Shown: positions 33,831 to 44,799 of the stretch, one piece after another
Numbering within the stretch: the stretch's first letter is position 1
Layout of the letters: each line of letters starts with the position of its first letter
Assembly (NCBI GenBank): GCA_018907035.1
Contig: JACCIC010000027.1
Location: 3,043,001 to 3,107,000 of the forward strand
DNA length: 64,000 nt
Reading direction: 5' to 3'
Source of the DNA: Sycobia sp. Sy_11
Lineage: Eukaryota; Arthropoda; Insecta; Hymenoptera; Epichrysomallidae
Position numbers and translations under genes: made by a program
The notes under the pieces: model-generated
Seen by the model: the letters and a program-made list of their open reading frames with translations, nothing else
Database searches by the model: none
Told to the model about the DNA's origin: nothing

Positions 33831-34270
33831 AGTGTCTAGTAAATTGGACAGTGTTTATGATTCCTTATTAAATTGATTGGTTTTGAACAATTTGTGTAGA
33901 GGGGGAATTTAGATTTAATTTACTAAATTTGGTGATGGGGATGGGTTATATATAAATTAGAATATAAGGTTTAGTTTAGTCCCTGATGAGGAGCCGTAGC
34001 GAGCTCGAAACGTTGGACAGATCTTCAATTAGGTAAGAGTGTTAAGGACAGTCAGACTGCACTTTACTAAAAAAGAATTTTTTCAACTAATATTTTATTT
34101 TCATATTATTCTACGGGGGTGAATGTCAACAAGGACAGTCTGACTGTCATTATAATTTTAATTTAATTTTTAATTTAATTTTTATTTTTAGATTGAATTG
34201 ATTGGACTGTAAGACCAATAAAAAAATATTTATTAATTTGTATATGGGCAGTCGACATAAGTAGAATTAA
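33831..34270 (+). mobile_element. Penelope-like element 3' piece, inverted against the neighbour
   Basis: Starts in the 3' region after the ORF (AGTGTCTAGTAAATTGGACAG). It contains the hammerhead (33979-34018), GACAGTCAGACTGC near 34047 and the palindrome GACAGTCTGACTGTC at 34134-34148, then TTTAATTTAATTTTTAATT and the tail to CAGTCGACATAAG. Together with 32755-33190 it forms an inverted repeat of about 430 bases around the minus-strand ORF. Confidence 0.85.
33979..34018 (+). ncRNA. Hammerhead ribozyme motif, intact core
   Basis: Identical in all core positions to 33009-33048, on the opposite strand: GUCC, CUGAUGA, GAGC/GCUC stem II, GAAACGUU, GGAC. Confidence 0.75.
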
Positions 34271-34638
34271 ATTGTTTTAAAAAATTTTCGACAGTAAAAT
34301 TAAATTTTAATTTCAAATTTTCTCTCGCAAAATTAAACTTAAGCTTCGAAAAACTGTAATATTGAACTTCAAAATTTCCCCCTTTAGTTAGATATCGAAA
34401 GTAAATATCGAACGGTAAATGTCCAACGGTATTTCAAAGTTTTTTTTCTTTTTAACAGTAAACATAAATTTTATAACTTATGAGAACTATGCAATTACAA
34501 GATAATAGTGTTACAGTACAATGAAGAAAGTAGATCTGCTTTATTAAAAACATCTATTTTACTTACGTAACATAACGGATACGACAAATTCTTTTTTTAA
34601 AACAAAACAAAAAACACAAATAATATAAATCAGCAAGA

Positions 34639-37500
34639 ATGGATCGATGTCAAGCACCGGATGCTATGATCAGCGACGAACAAAACAGGCTAAACAGCCT
34701 TTTTTCAGCAATGCAAAAAGATGCATTGCTCCCCGAAACAGAACAACAGCATCTACGGATAATCGAGGACCTGACAATACTAACAGACAGGGTGATCCGT
34801 TTTGAACTGCGGCACTTTTTTTGAGAAAATGCTACCAACTGGGACATCGACAAGGATAATAATCCCGAAACCGATCACACAGAACTTATTGAGATTTCGG
34901 AGGCACTCAGTTCATCAAGACTCGAGCAAAACTGTAACAACCGGAGATAGCGGCAGCACGGAAGCAGCAACAAAGCCAAACGGCGAAAGATTGCAGGACA
35001 GAACGACACCGTACTACCACTACGGCGCCTATCTGCCCTACATCTCCGAACATGGTCCCCATTCCTGCATACCCCGTTAGACCATGGCAGCGCACAGCAC
35101 AGATATAGCAGGAAATAATGGTATTTCCTCAGCTGCTGCCGCCCACTGATAATATCCACCAGGCGTATGTCCATACCTGCACCCGGCGTTTTTTCAACAC
35201 TACACCGCTACACCACATCCAAGATGGGCAAATGCAATACAAATGGCTGATGATGGTAAACATCAGCACAGCGCCACCATAAATGATCGATCTTATATCC
35301 GATCCACTGGTTATATATATTTAAAGAAAACGGGGGCAGGCCAACTGCTTAGACAGCGGAAAGTCCAGTTTTCCGCAATTATATGTAAATATGTAGAAGA
35401 CTTCATTGATACATTTGAAGAGACATTCGAAAGTCTAGATATCCTAGAAGCAGAGATATGGAAACTAGTACTGGGAATACTCTGTGGAGCAGCGAGAATA
35501 TAGGCGAGTCTTATACATAAAAAATGGAAAAACTTCGCAGAGTTAAGTGACAGGACGCAAGCGTCCAAACAACCCATTTACTCCTACTTTCGAGGTATGA
35601 GAGTGCTCTTCGAAAAAATGTCACCAGCACTTCCTACCGAGATACAGTTGGTAGGATTTATAAGAACAATAAGTTCATCAATCGATGAACTACAGTTAAT
35701 TGGCCAGCAACTTGAACTAAAGAAGGAATTAAAACATCGTTACAAGGAACCTCCACCCATCGAGACCTTTATGGTCAGCACAGCAGCTTGCTTCCCGTCT
35801 AAACGAGCCAGCAAACGCCATAGGTTAAGAGCACTCGATTTTGACAAACCCAAAGCCACAAAAAAGGGCAAGTGACAATAGTTGAGCGATTTGCACCAGT
35901 ATTAGCAAGCCGGGCAGACGAAGAAATGGACTCCTGAGACAAACGGAAAAATCCACGCCGGATCTACAGCCCGATACTATCATATTCACGAGGCACATCG
36001 CCTCAGAGGAGCGAGAGAAATGCGAGTCGAAGCCGAAGCCCTTCATCAACACCACCCGCTAGATTTCATTCCCCATCATCCTCCCGTAGTAACAGATACT
36101 CGACTTTATATAATAACAGATATCCAAGATTACCTATCGGAGACCCTCGCGAAACCGAACACCACCTCGATACCGCAATGATCGGCACAGAATACCACCT
36201 AGATACTACGACGATGGAGATCGAACACCACCTCTATAGCATGACGATCGAGACCGAACACCATCTCAATACCACGACGATCGAGACCTGTACTCACGAT
36301 CACAGACACCGAATCGAGATTATCGACCATTGAATCAGGATCATCGCTACCTCTCGGTAGATAATAGACGAGCATCGCCGAACAGAGATCAGTAACATAA
36401 CGCTCGTGCGTTGTATTCATCGAACAAACACAACGACACATCCAGATCGAGTGCAAGAATCGAACCGCAGCGTAACGACGATAGACCCTGCTGCACCTGC
36501 AAGCAGATGGTCACTGGGCAGACCGATGATCCGATAGCAGACGTCTCCGCTGTTACAATTGTACAGAAAAAGACGTCACCACGCCAGACTACGCATGCTG
36601 TGGCCCCTATAAACACCAGGGAAATGCATAAGGGGACAAGGAAATTGAGTCAGCCTTAACAACCCTTACGAGACGACTCCATCAATGGGGCAAGCTCTAT
36701 CGACAGTAAATGCCCAAAGGCCATAGATGTAATTGATGCGTACCCGAATACCACAATACGGAACAAAGAAAATCGCCTCTTCCTAAACATTCAGTTAATG
36801 GGGAAGATGTTCCCAGCTCTTATCAACCCTGATGCACGAATGTCGTTTGTGGATCCGGGTCCAGAGAAATTATTAAGATCGGTAAGCATACCGTTCGTCT
36901 CATATATGGTTCGTCTCATGACGACGGTGATGTGGCGATATCGCTAAAGATTGACGACCAGTTGCTAAAAGCAAAATATAAGGTCTCTAAGGCATTTACG
37001 TATGATAGGATCCTTGGTATGGACATCATCATACAAATACAAATGACAATAGATTTTGCCAACGCCATCTGGCATACACCACGGCGGATCACTTGCCATT
37101 TCGTAACATCGCAAAAAAAACAGGCAAGATACCAGCAATGCCATAGCAGCCGTCAACGGTGTTGCAACGTTGACTCAAGAGGGGGTACAAAAGCTCGAAA
37201 AAGTGCTGATACCAACCCCAAGCGGTACACTCCAAATTGTACGAATGCAGTTGCATCATATAGATGTCCAGGGCAATAGCCCAATTAAACAGAGACTACG
37301 TCGTATAACAGATCGGCTGCTTAAACTAGCGCACAATGTATTCGATAGGCTCCTATCAGAGGGCATAATAGAACCATAAGCTCATGGGCTTTACCACCCA
37401 TTTACCCGGTGATTGTTCCGAAGAAAGATGAGAAGATTAGATTCTGCATCGACAAAGGGTTGGTCAATCAAATTACGCGCAAGTCAGAAAAGTTCTAGCT
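34639..37500 (+). pseudogene. Gypsy-type retrotransposon gag, protease region and RT start
   Basis: Plus-strand frames at 34639-34824 (gag start), 35243-35503 and 35597-35875 form a gag (FEETFESLDILEAEIWKLVL, then GMRVLFEKMSPALPTEIQLV). The 36411-36659 region holds a CCTCKQ-type degenerate Cys motif. Near 36780-36870 a protease-like stretch reads LFLNIQLMGKMFPALINPDA. Frame 37170-37379 ends in the pre-RT block NSPIKQRLRRI...RLLSEGIIEP, followed after a stop and frameshift by IVPKKDEKIRFCID near 37410-37455. This is the hallmark N-terminus of Gypsy RT. The element stops at a SINE at 37519. Probably the interior of the element whose LTR is at 31248. Confidence 0.7.
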
Positions 37501-37510
37501 TGCAATGAAT

Positions 37511-37726
37511 AATACTTTTTTTACGTTATTTAACGTTGCTTTACTTATGCTTCTAAATACCGCTGCTAATCAGCGACGAAATCTACGATGTGTTTGTAAA
37601 CAAAGCATATATAAATTATTACAGCGGTGCTCGTGTCAATCGGCCGAGATCGGGATTAGAACTCGGATCACCAAGTTACGACTCCTACACTCAAGCGATC
37701 CAGCCATCGTAGGCCTCCAATACTTT
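37511..37726 (-). mobile_element. tRNA-derived SINE, copy 1
   Basis: The minus-strand element 37718-37519 starts CCTACGATGGCTGGATCGC and carries a B-box-like GAGTTCTAATCCC. The body is GCTTTGTTTACAAACACATCG then CGTCGCTGATTAGC, and it ends GTTAAATAACGT plus a short A-run. It is flanked by the 8-base direct repeat AATACTTT (37511-37518 and 37719-37726). It matches 58788-58975 along its whole length apart from about 18 extra bases between head and body. SINEs like this are mobilised by LINE machinery. Confidence 0.85.
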
Positions 37727-37810
37727 GAATGAAGGATATGAAACAATATTTTCATACTAAGACCTTACATTGTGATGAAAACCCGATGGAAATTTTTTGG
37801 TACTTTCAGT

Positions 37811-37817
37811 AGATATA

Positions 37818-37868
<51 letters not shown>
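37811..37868. repeat. (TA)n microsatellite
   Basis: About 58 bases of TA dinucleotides. Confidence 0.95.
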
Positions 37869-37869
<1 letters not shown>

Positions 37870-37872
<3 letters not shown>

Positions 37873-38590
37873 TTGCATATTGGATGGATCGTGCATCGAT
37901 CTCCGAATCGTTAGATTTAATACCTTTGCGTATAATATTAATCACCTCGGGATAATATTTGCCCTGAATTAGATTGATGACAATCACGTCCATATGTACT
38001 GATTTCTTATTATTTTCCTTCATTAAATAGCTCTTATACTAACTATGCGGTATCTTTCTATCTCCATTCATCGTCTTTTAATTTATTAAACAATATAATT
38101 GTCCACTGCAGTTCTTTTTTCTGCACCCTATTTCTATTCGTTTTCTTTCTCCCCTCCATCATCGAGAATAACTTTGTAGTACTCGAGACAAATCACTTTA
38201 CTATGAACTTCATTGTAAACTCTTTATAGTTTTCGTAGTTAGGCTCTTTTTTATTGTTTTCATATATTTCTCTGCTATCTGTACTAATATTTAAATGAGC
38301 TATTTTATTTGATAGCAGAATAATCAATCTCATTTTGATAATATTTAATAAAATACTTTGTTCTAATTGAACACCTTAGATGTGAGATATATTTTTCAAG
38401 TAACTTCATCTGCTCCCATACGCGAAAAATTTCTCTGCTCTATTTCTCGAAAATTAAATGGAGTGCCAACGACAAACGAGGCGCGTGGTTTTGTACTCCA
38501 TTTCGTTTTTGCGCAAAAGAACAGATATCTGTAATGTTAAAAATTTTTTAATATAATAATTTTAACATCAACGTATAAACCGCGTATATG
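37870..38590. other. Unassigned DNA before the mariner fragment
   Basis: No gene seen. The block AAATTTCTCTG(C/T)TCTATTT(C/T)(T)CG occurs at about 38428 and again, same orientation, at about 39119, so it brackets the mariner fragment as a direct repeat. AAATGGAGT (38456) is inverted at ACTCCATTT (38497). Confidence 0.4.
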
Positions 38591-38592
38591 CT

Positions 38593-39144
38593 CTAATAGC
38601 TTTTACAGAAAAATCGATTCTTTCTATGCACTTGTCCCATCATCTCCACGGCACGGCACTCCCAGCGCTCCACGGCACAAGTGGAGAAAGCGACAACACA
38701 CAGGTAATATAAGAGGCCGGCAGCTAAAGCCAAGCACAAGGCGCACTGACAGGGAGCATTGTCGTGATGCAGAACCCAAGTCTTCACGATCTCTGGACGC
38801 ACTATGACACCCCTTTTTGGTAATTTTTCGAGCACATTGTGGTAGAATACTTGATGTACGGTTTGTCCAGATTGTACAAACTCTTTCTGAACCACCCCTT
38901 TGCTGTCGAAGAAGCAAATGAACATGGTTTTCAATTTAGACCTACTCATTCTCCGCGCCTCGTCTATGACGCTCTCACAGCCTTTTTTAAGATCGACATG
39001 CCACCGAAGCACCTGACTACGACTCAGGGCATGACTACCGTACACTGTAAGTACTTTTTCATAAGTTTCATTCAGTTTTACCGAGCTTCGCACAAAATTT
39101 TATCACGCACCGTTGCTCTAAATTTCTCTGTTCTATTTTCGTGA
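38593..39144 (-). pseudogene. mariner transposase fragment
   Basis: Minus strand: N-terminal region LNETYEKVLTVYGSHALSRS is followed directly by a short charged segment (RRMSRSKLKTMFICFFDSKG). Next come VVQKEFVQSGQTVHQVFYHN, ERLPKRGVIVRPEIVKTW-like and HHDNAPC (second catalytic Asp present). The region between the DNA-binding part and the first catalytic Asp is deleted, and the C-terminus past HHDNAPC is scrambled. Related to the fragment at 54064-54430. Confidence 0.75.
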
Positions 39145-39970
39145 TAAAGAGTACTCGCACATTGTAATAAAACACTAAACAGCTGACGAAGAAATAATTG
39201 TACAAGGGTCGTCAAGGTCTCAATCGAGAGAGTAGTGTGACTACTATTGCGGTGGCGTAGCTACAGGTTCGCAGTTGTAACACAGGCCGAAAAATAAAAT
39301 CGGTCGCATTACTTATTTGTCTGATCTCGTATCAATATCTTTTGTAGTTAAAAACACTTAAATTGACAGCAAACCCACCCACTCTAACGATAACTGCTAG
39401 TAGTCTGTTACATCTCTCAAACATTTTGTGCATGATGCTAAATATTCAGGAGCTCTGTAAAATAATGGGCCAATCCAAGATTTTATTCACTTTATCAGTA
39501 AAAACTAATTTCTGCGTCTTCTACTGTATCAATAAACTTACTTCCTTAAGACAGAAACTACATAGTTTCTTACAAATATAAGGGAGATTTATAGAAACAG
39601 TTTTTATGACTAGTCCAGGTATTTAATTCAAACGTGATATTTCATAAAATATTAGATGAACCACATTTATCTCATTACATTATTTTCGAATGAAGGCCGG
39701 TTTCAGATGACCTTTCTCAATTCTATTAACTTATTTATTATTAACTTTCTAGTTTTCAATCCTTCTACAAGAAGTCTAGAGCAAATACATATCAGGTCGA
39801 TTATTGATGACTTATGGCCCTTGCTATAGTTTTTGATCTAATGCTGTTTATACGATCTCAAATTCTAGCGTAGAAAAGATATCGAGAAGTACCTATCAGT
39901 GCATATTGGTTTTCAAAATATCCCAATTTGTTTCCCAAACATTAAAATTCCTTCCTATGAACCATATATA
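39145..39970. other. No gene recognised
   Basis: Intronic DNA between two mariners; open frames here have no known motif. Confidence 0.4.
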
Positions 39971-41150
39971 TTAGATTGTCGAATATTTCCCTTCCGCTTT
40001 TTGGTCAAATATCGTCAAATATCTCCATTCTGCGTTTTTGTCTTATGAATTTTGCGGCTATGTACAAAGCGCTACAGCGCTCGTATCTGGCAATACTATG
40101 CATAATTTGAAAGGTCTTGACATAACGTACAAAACAAAGCTATGCATGATTAGTTTGGATATTGCGTTCAAAAATTATAGACGTGTAAACATGGAGTTCA
40201 CTAACGCCGAAATTCGCGCTATTTTAAAGTTTTCCTTCGTCAAAGGCAAATCCGCTAGAGAAACGTTCCGTGAGATTAATGATGTTTTGGGGGATGGCAT
40301 GCTATCACTTTGAACAGTACAGGAATGGTTTCGATGATTCAGAGCAGGTGAAAACGACACCATGGATAAGCCAGCCGGCGGAAGACCTGTGACGACGAAT
40401 ACCGATCAAATCAGGAAATTTATCGAGTTAGACCGGCATGCGACATCTCGTAACATCGCCCAGAAGATGATAGTTAGTCACCAAACCATTTTAAACCATC
40501 TGCAGAAGGCTAGCTACAAAAAAAGCTTGATATTTGGGTGCCGCATGAATTGACGTAAAAAAACCTTCTGAGCCGAATCAACGCACCGTGGCCAAGCCGG
40601 GATTGACGGCCTGGAAGGTTTTGCTGTGTGTTTGTTGGAATTGGAAGGGAATCATCCACTATGAGCTGCTCCCATATTGCCAGACGCTTACTTCTTCCAT
40701 CAACTGTGAACAACTAGACCGCTTGAAGCAGGCTATCGACCAGAAGCGTCCACAATTGGCCCACAGGAAGGGTGTAGTGTTCCACCAGGGCAACGCCAGA
40801 CCACACACTTCTTTGATGACTCGTCAGAAGCTACGGGAGTTCGGATGGGAGATTTTATCGCATCTACCATATAGCCCGGAGATAGCGCAAAGTGACTACC
40901 ACCTGTTCCTGTCCATGTGGAACGCCTTTGGTGGTTTAAAGTTGGACTCGAAAGAGGCTTGTGAAAGGTGGCTGTCCGAGTTCTTCGAAAATAAGGAGAG
41001 GAATTTCTACGGGAGAGGTATTAAGAAGTTGCCGTCTAGATGGAAACAGACTATTGAACTAAACGGCTCATCTTTGAAGTATAATCGACCATTGTAACAC
41101 TTTTTATAAAGCATTGAATGAAAGCGGAAGGGAGATATTCGAAAACCTAA
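39971..41150 (+). mobile_element. mariner element with both TIRs, about 1.18 kb, inactive
   Basis: The left end TTAGATTGTCGAATATTTCC and the reverse complement of the right end TTAGGTTTTCGAATATCTCC both continue CTTCCGCTT. TA flanks both sides. Transposase on the + strand: ATG at 40192, a helix-turn-helix N-terminus (KGKSARETFREINDVL), then WFR.FRAGENDTMDKPAGGRP with a stop at 40312, and DRHATSRNIAQKMIVSHQTI. The central part including the first catalytic Asp is missing. The open C-terminal half (40588-41097) has WNWKGIIHYELLPYCQT, VVFHQGNARPHTS (catalytic Asp replaced by Gly), LPYSPEIAQSDYHLFLS and a normal C-terminus. Confidence 0.9.
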
Positions 41151-43299
41151 TATACAGTATAACTGAGTGTTAATTCACAGTTATATATTATTACACCTTA
41201 TACCTCTACTTCAAATAAAATATGATTGAGAGGGCAATTTTCTACTGTATACATTCAGTTTGCCTGAACTCATATATGTGCACAGAGATCTCTGTACTGT
41301 TCGCTGATAAAGAGTTTATACCTCTTCTGCTGAAGTACCATCTCAGATAAGAGTTCATATACTACTTGACAATGGCTCATAGTTACTTGCTGAACCAATT
41401 AAAGCCAACTACTTATTATTTGTTTCCCATTTTTTAGCCTTTGTGATATACTTTCTTCCTTGCCTACTCTTTTAGTGTTTTGATTAGCACATTTTCTAAC
41501 CACACTATAATCTTAAAGCTTTCGTCACTATATTTATGTGCATTTATCGAAGTTTTTTTTCACCATCAGGAGGCTTTAATGTTTCTTCCTCATCTTGTTG
41601 AATTTCAGATCAGTATGCTGGTCCGTTGTACTTTTACTACTTACACAGAACGAGTGACCATCTTGAGTAACCACATTGTCAGATTCGCCCTCCCTAAAGT
41701 CTAAGAAGAATGGGCCATCGGCTCTTTTATCCCATTGAAAACGGTGGCTGGATTTGGTTATATAACCATACTAACCTGGAGTCTTTTTTCATTTATCTCA
41801 CTGTTCATAACATTTTTTGGCTGCTCAGGGTTCCGTTCTATAATAATTAATCTATAGGAAATATTTGATAAAATTTAGTTTATTTAATTTTATATAATTT
41901 AGGACAAATTTTGTCCAACCATCCTTGTGTAATAGTGTATGTGAGCGAGTTATCCCCTGTCTGACACCTCGAGACGGAGTGCGTAGCCTGGATAAGTCTA
42001 CGTTGCGTTTCTGCGTATAGTGATTTAAATTAAGTTTTGTAATATACTTGTAAGAGTAGGGTAAAGTTTTGCATGTATCAGGTGTCCGCCACTTCTCGTA
42101 GCACTGCCTTACAAATTCCCATTTCTCTACAAGCTACTAGTACTCGAATATAATTCTCCGATATACATATTGTAAATAATTATATATTATTATTGTATAA
42201 AAAAATTCATACAGTTTACTTTGTATCTCCCTCATATATATTCATTTATCAAATAGCCATCGATTTTTAATTTTCAAGTAACTTAAATCGTGGAACGTAT
42301 TAGATTATGACAGGAAAACTTTTTCATATAAATCGAACAAGACTCAACATTATATCGACTTATTTTTAGCCAACAGAAATAGAGTTTTTCATTATTTAAA
42401 CAATATAGTATATAAATGCATATACTATATTCAAATATCATATAAATGTAGTTGCACGCGTACACTAAGATCCCTTGTGATGTCTATATATGTAGGCATT
42501 AATCGAAAGCTCTATATTATCCATATAAATTTGGTGTAACTGCAACAAATTTTTTTGGTAGAAATTAGTCCTGGTCCAGAGCGCTAGAAACTTGTCAAAA
42601 TTTAGCTCACAGAAATTTTTAAAAAGTTTCTAAAATCAATATTTTATATTAATAACACAGACATAAAAGTGGTTTCAACTTCAAAAGTGGTATATATTTT
42701 CCTACATGTTGTAATTAATACATAGCCAAATACTTTTATGAACTATCACATTTATAAGTATCTTTATAAGGTACAACAAAATAACTCCTCCAGAAAACTG
42801 ATAATATAAATTACTTTTGTTTTCAGTATATATACATGTACCAAGCTTTCAACAATCTGACGAATATGTGGATTAATACTGCTTTATCATCTAATTATAA
42901 ATAGCTGGCACTATTATCCTATGTGTATAAAGAAATTTTCATCTTCTATCGCCCGGTGCCGGCCATTTTTTTTAACGCTAGTCTGGCTGAACGAAATCAT
43001 TGTAAGCTTGAGCGTAGGTGTTGTAGGAATTTTTCTAAAAATTATTGCTTGTGTATTTAAATGTTAGTTATCATCTTCGAAATCAATAGCTTTAAAAGCT
43101 ATAGCAGCTTAATTTTAAAAGGTTAATATAATCGCACTTTAACAATATTTAATATATATTTAATATTCATTGGTCTTCATATAATCTCTCTTCAAATAAT
43201 AATCAAATTAAACATGAATATATTTCTATACAATATTTTATATTATTGATTAATATTATGCTTAGTAATGTATTAAATAAACTATCTTTATTTTTATAG
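41151..43299. other. CAPS intron, no other gene recognised
   Basis: Includes unassigned DNA at 41400-42100 with a few weak minus-strand open pieces and AT-rich DNA up to the exon. No TIRs or LTRs identified. Confidence 0.4.
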
Positions 43300-43697
43300 A
43301 ATCGTAAACTCATGCCACGATTTTTACTAAAGGAAATGGAATCGCTTTATATAGAAGAACTCAAAACATCAATTAATCAACTCATGGCTAATTTAGAATC
43401 TTTGCCAGTTTCTAAGGGTTCAATAGACGGCAAATACGGATTGCAAAAATTAAAACGTTACAATCATCGTAATGATCGCTCTCGTCCTCGTAATCAAAGT
43501 TCACTAGCAAATGAATCAGGAGATCCAGAGCCGCAATTAACGAAAATGGATGTGGCACTCTCCTTTCCATTAGAGGTTATCGTTATGGAAGTCAAAGGAT
43601 TGAAAAATCTTGCATCTAATCGAATTGTTTATTGCACTATGGAAATTGAAGGAGGGGAAAAGCTTCAAACTGATCAAGCTGAGGCATCCAAACCAAT
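43300..43697 (+). CDS. Cadps: CAPS/Cadps exon (linker and start of C2 domain)
   Basis: Acceptor TTTTTATAG, then the codons [20 protein letters not shown] in phase 0, joining EMEK of the previous exon. The blocks [26 protein letters not shown] and [20 protein letters not shown], then [20 protein letters not shown] and AEASKP, match CAPS up to the middle of its C2 domain. The domain gives Ca2+/phospholipid-related binding and dimerisation. The exon ends with two bases of a split codon (AT|GTAATT); the third base comes from 62059. The ATG at 43312 is internal and not a start. Reading beyond 43697 is intron. Confidence 0.93.
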
Positions 43698-44795
43698 GTA
43701 ATTATACGTTTTCTATTATAATGAACACTTTTTCCTGATTTGAATAAAACTGTGAATTAGTACTTAGAATGATAGCTCATACATTCAAAAGCTTTATCTC
43801 AATAGTAAGATTGTTATCGTTTGAATTAAACACTAGCTGGTGTTGGTAACATCAGGATTAAGCTTACAGAACCGGATTAAACTTTAAAGAGGCCCGGGCC
43901 TAACAAATGATCAGATGCCCCTTGCTCAGACTATGTCTTAAATTATAGGTTCCTAAGCTTATTTACGCCCAGAGATCGACTTTTCAAATGAAACAACAAC
44001 ATTTTAAACACTAAATTTTTCAAATCCACCTACCCGTAAAGATCGAGTTCAAAAAATTAAATAGCTATACCTTAAACATTGACAGTAACCTTAAACAGTT
44101 ATCATCTCTTAAGAAAGTGATGGATAAAATCTGTTATCACAATCAAAACGTTTTAATTGGTTCAAAAAGTAAGATGGCGCAAGAATTTTAAACTTTGTTC
44201 AGTTTTTAAATTTATAATTATAAGTCAATTACCTACATTACAAAGTTTAAAAAGAAGAAATAAGAGTTAAAGGAAAGGTAAAGCTAAAAAACGATTATGA
44301 TTCACTGATTGTGATTAAATTGAATGATTGTACAATATTTTTTACGACTTGAAGGAATGATAATGAAGTTAATGATGATACTAAAATTAATGGAATTGCT
44401 AAAAAAATATATGGAACTGACTTTAATAAGCCAATCTATGGTTCTCTTTAATGATTAAACTTATGGTTATAATTCAACCTATGGTATCATAAAAAAATAA
44501 ATAAATATATAACGCGCGCATGACTTTTGTAGCAACTTTATAATTCATAATAAACTTTTAAGTCAATTATAATAACGTAATATTAAAATGTACATAACGT
44601 TTATTAATTAAATTAATTTAATTTTATTATACAGAACACATGTAAGTAAGTAAGTGATGATTAGTAAATGACTAGTAAGTAATGATTAGTAAATGAGTAG
44701 TAAATAAGTAAGTATGACATTTTTGATTTGACAACGCAAAACATTTTTTTCTTTCTTTCTCTTCCGCAAATTTTCTTTATGTTATTTTAATTTAA
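43698..44795. other. CAPS intron, no gene recognised
   Basis: AT-rich DNA. Short TAAGTAAGTAAG and AGTAAATGA.TAGTAA repeats at 44643-44715. Confidence 0.5.
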
Positions 44796-44799
44796 TGTT

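Noticed and set aside
43312..43701. ATG 43312 as the start of a separate 129-residue gene
   Set aside because: Family similarity continues upstream to the acceptor at 43299 and the apparent stop lies in the intron after a good donor.
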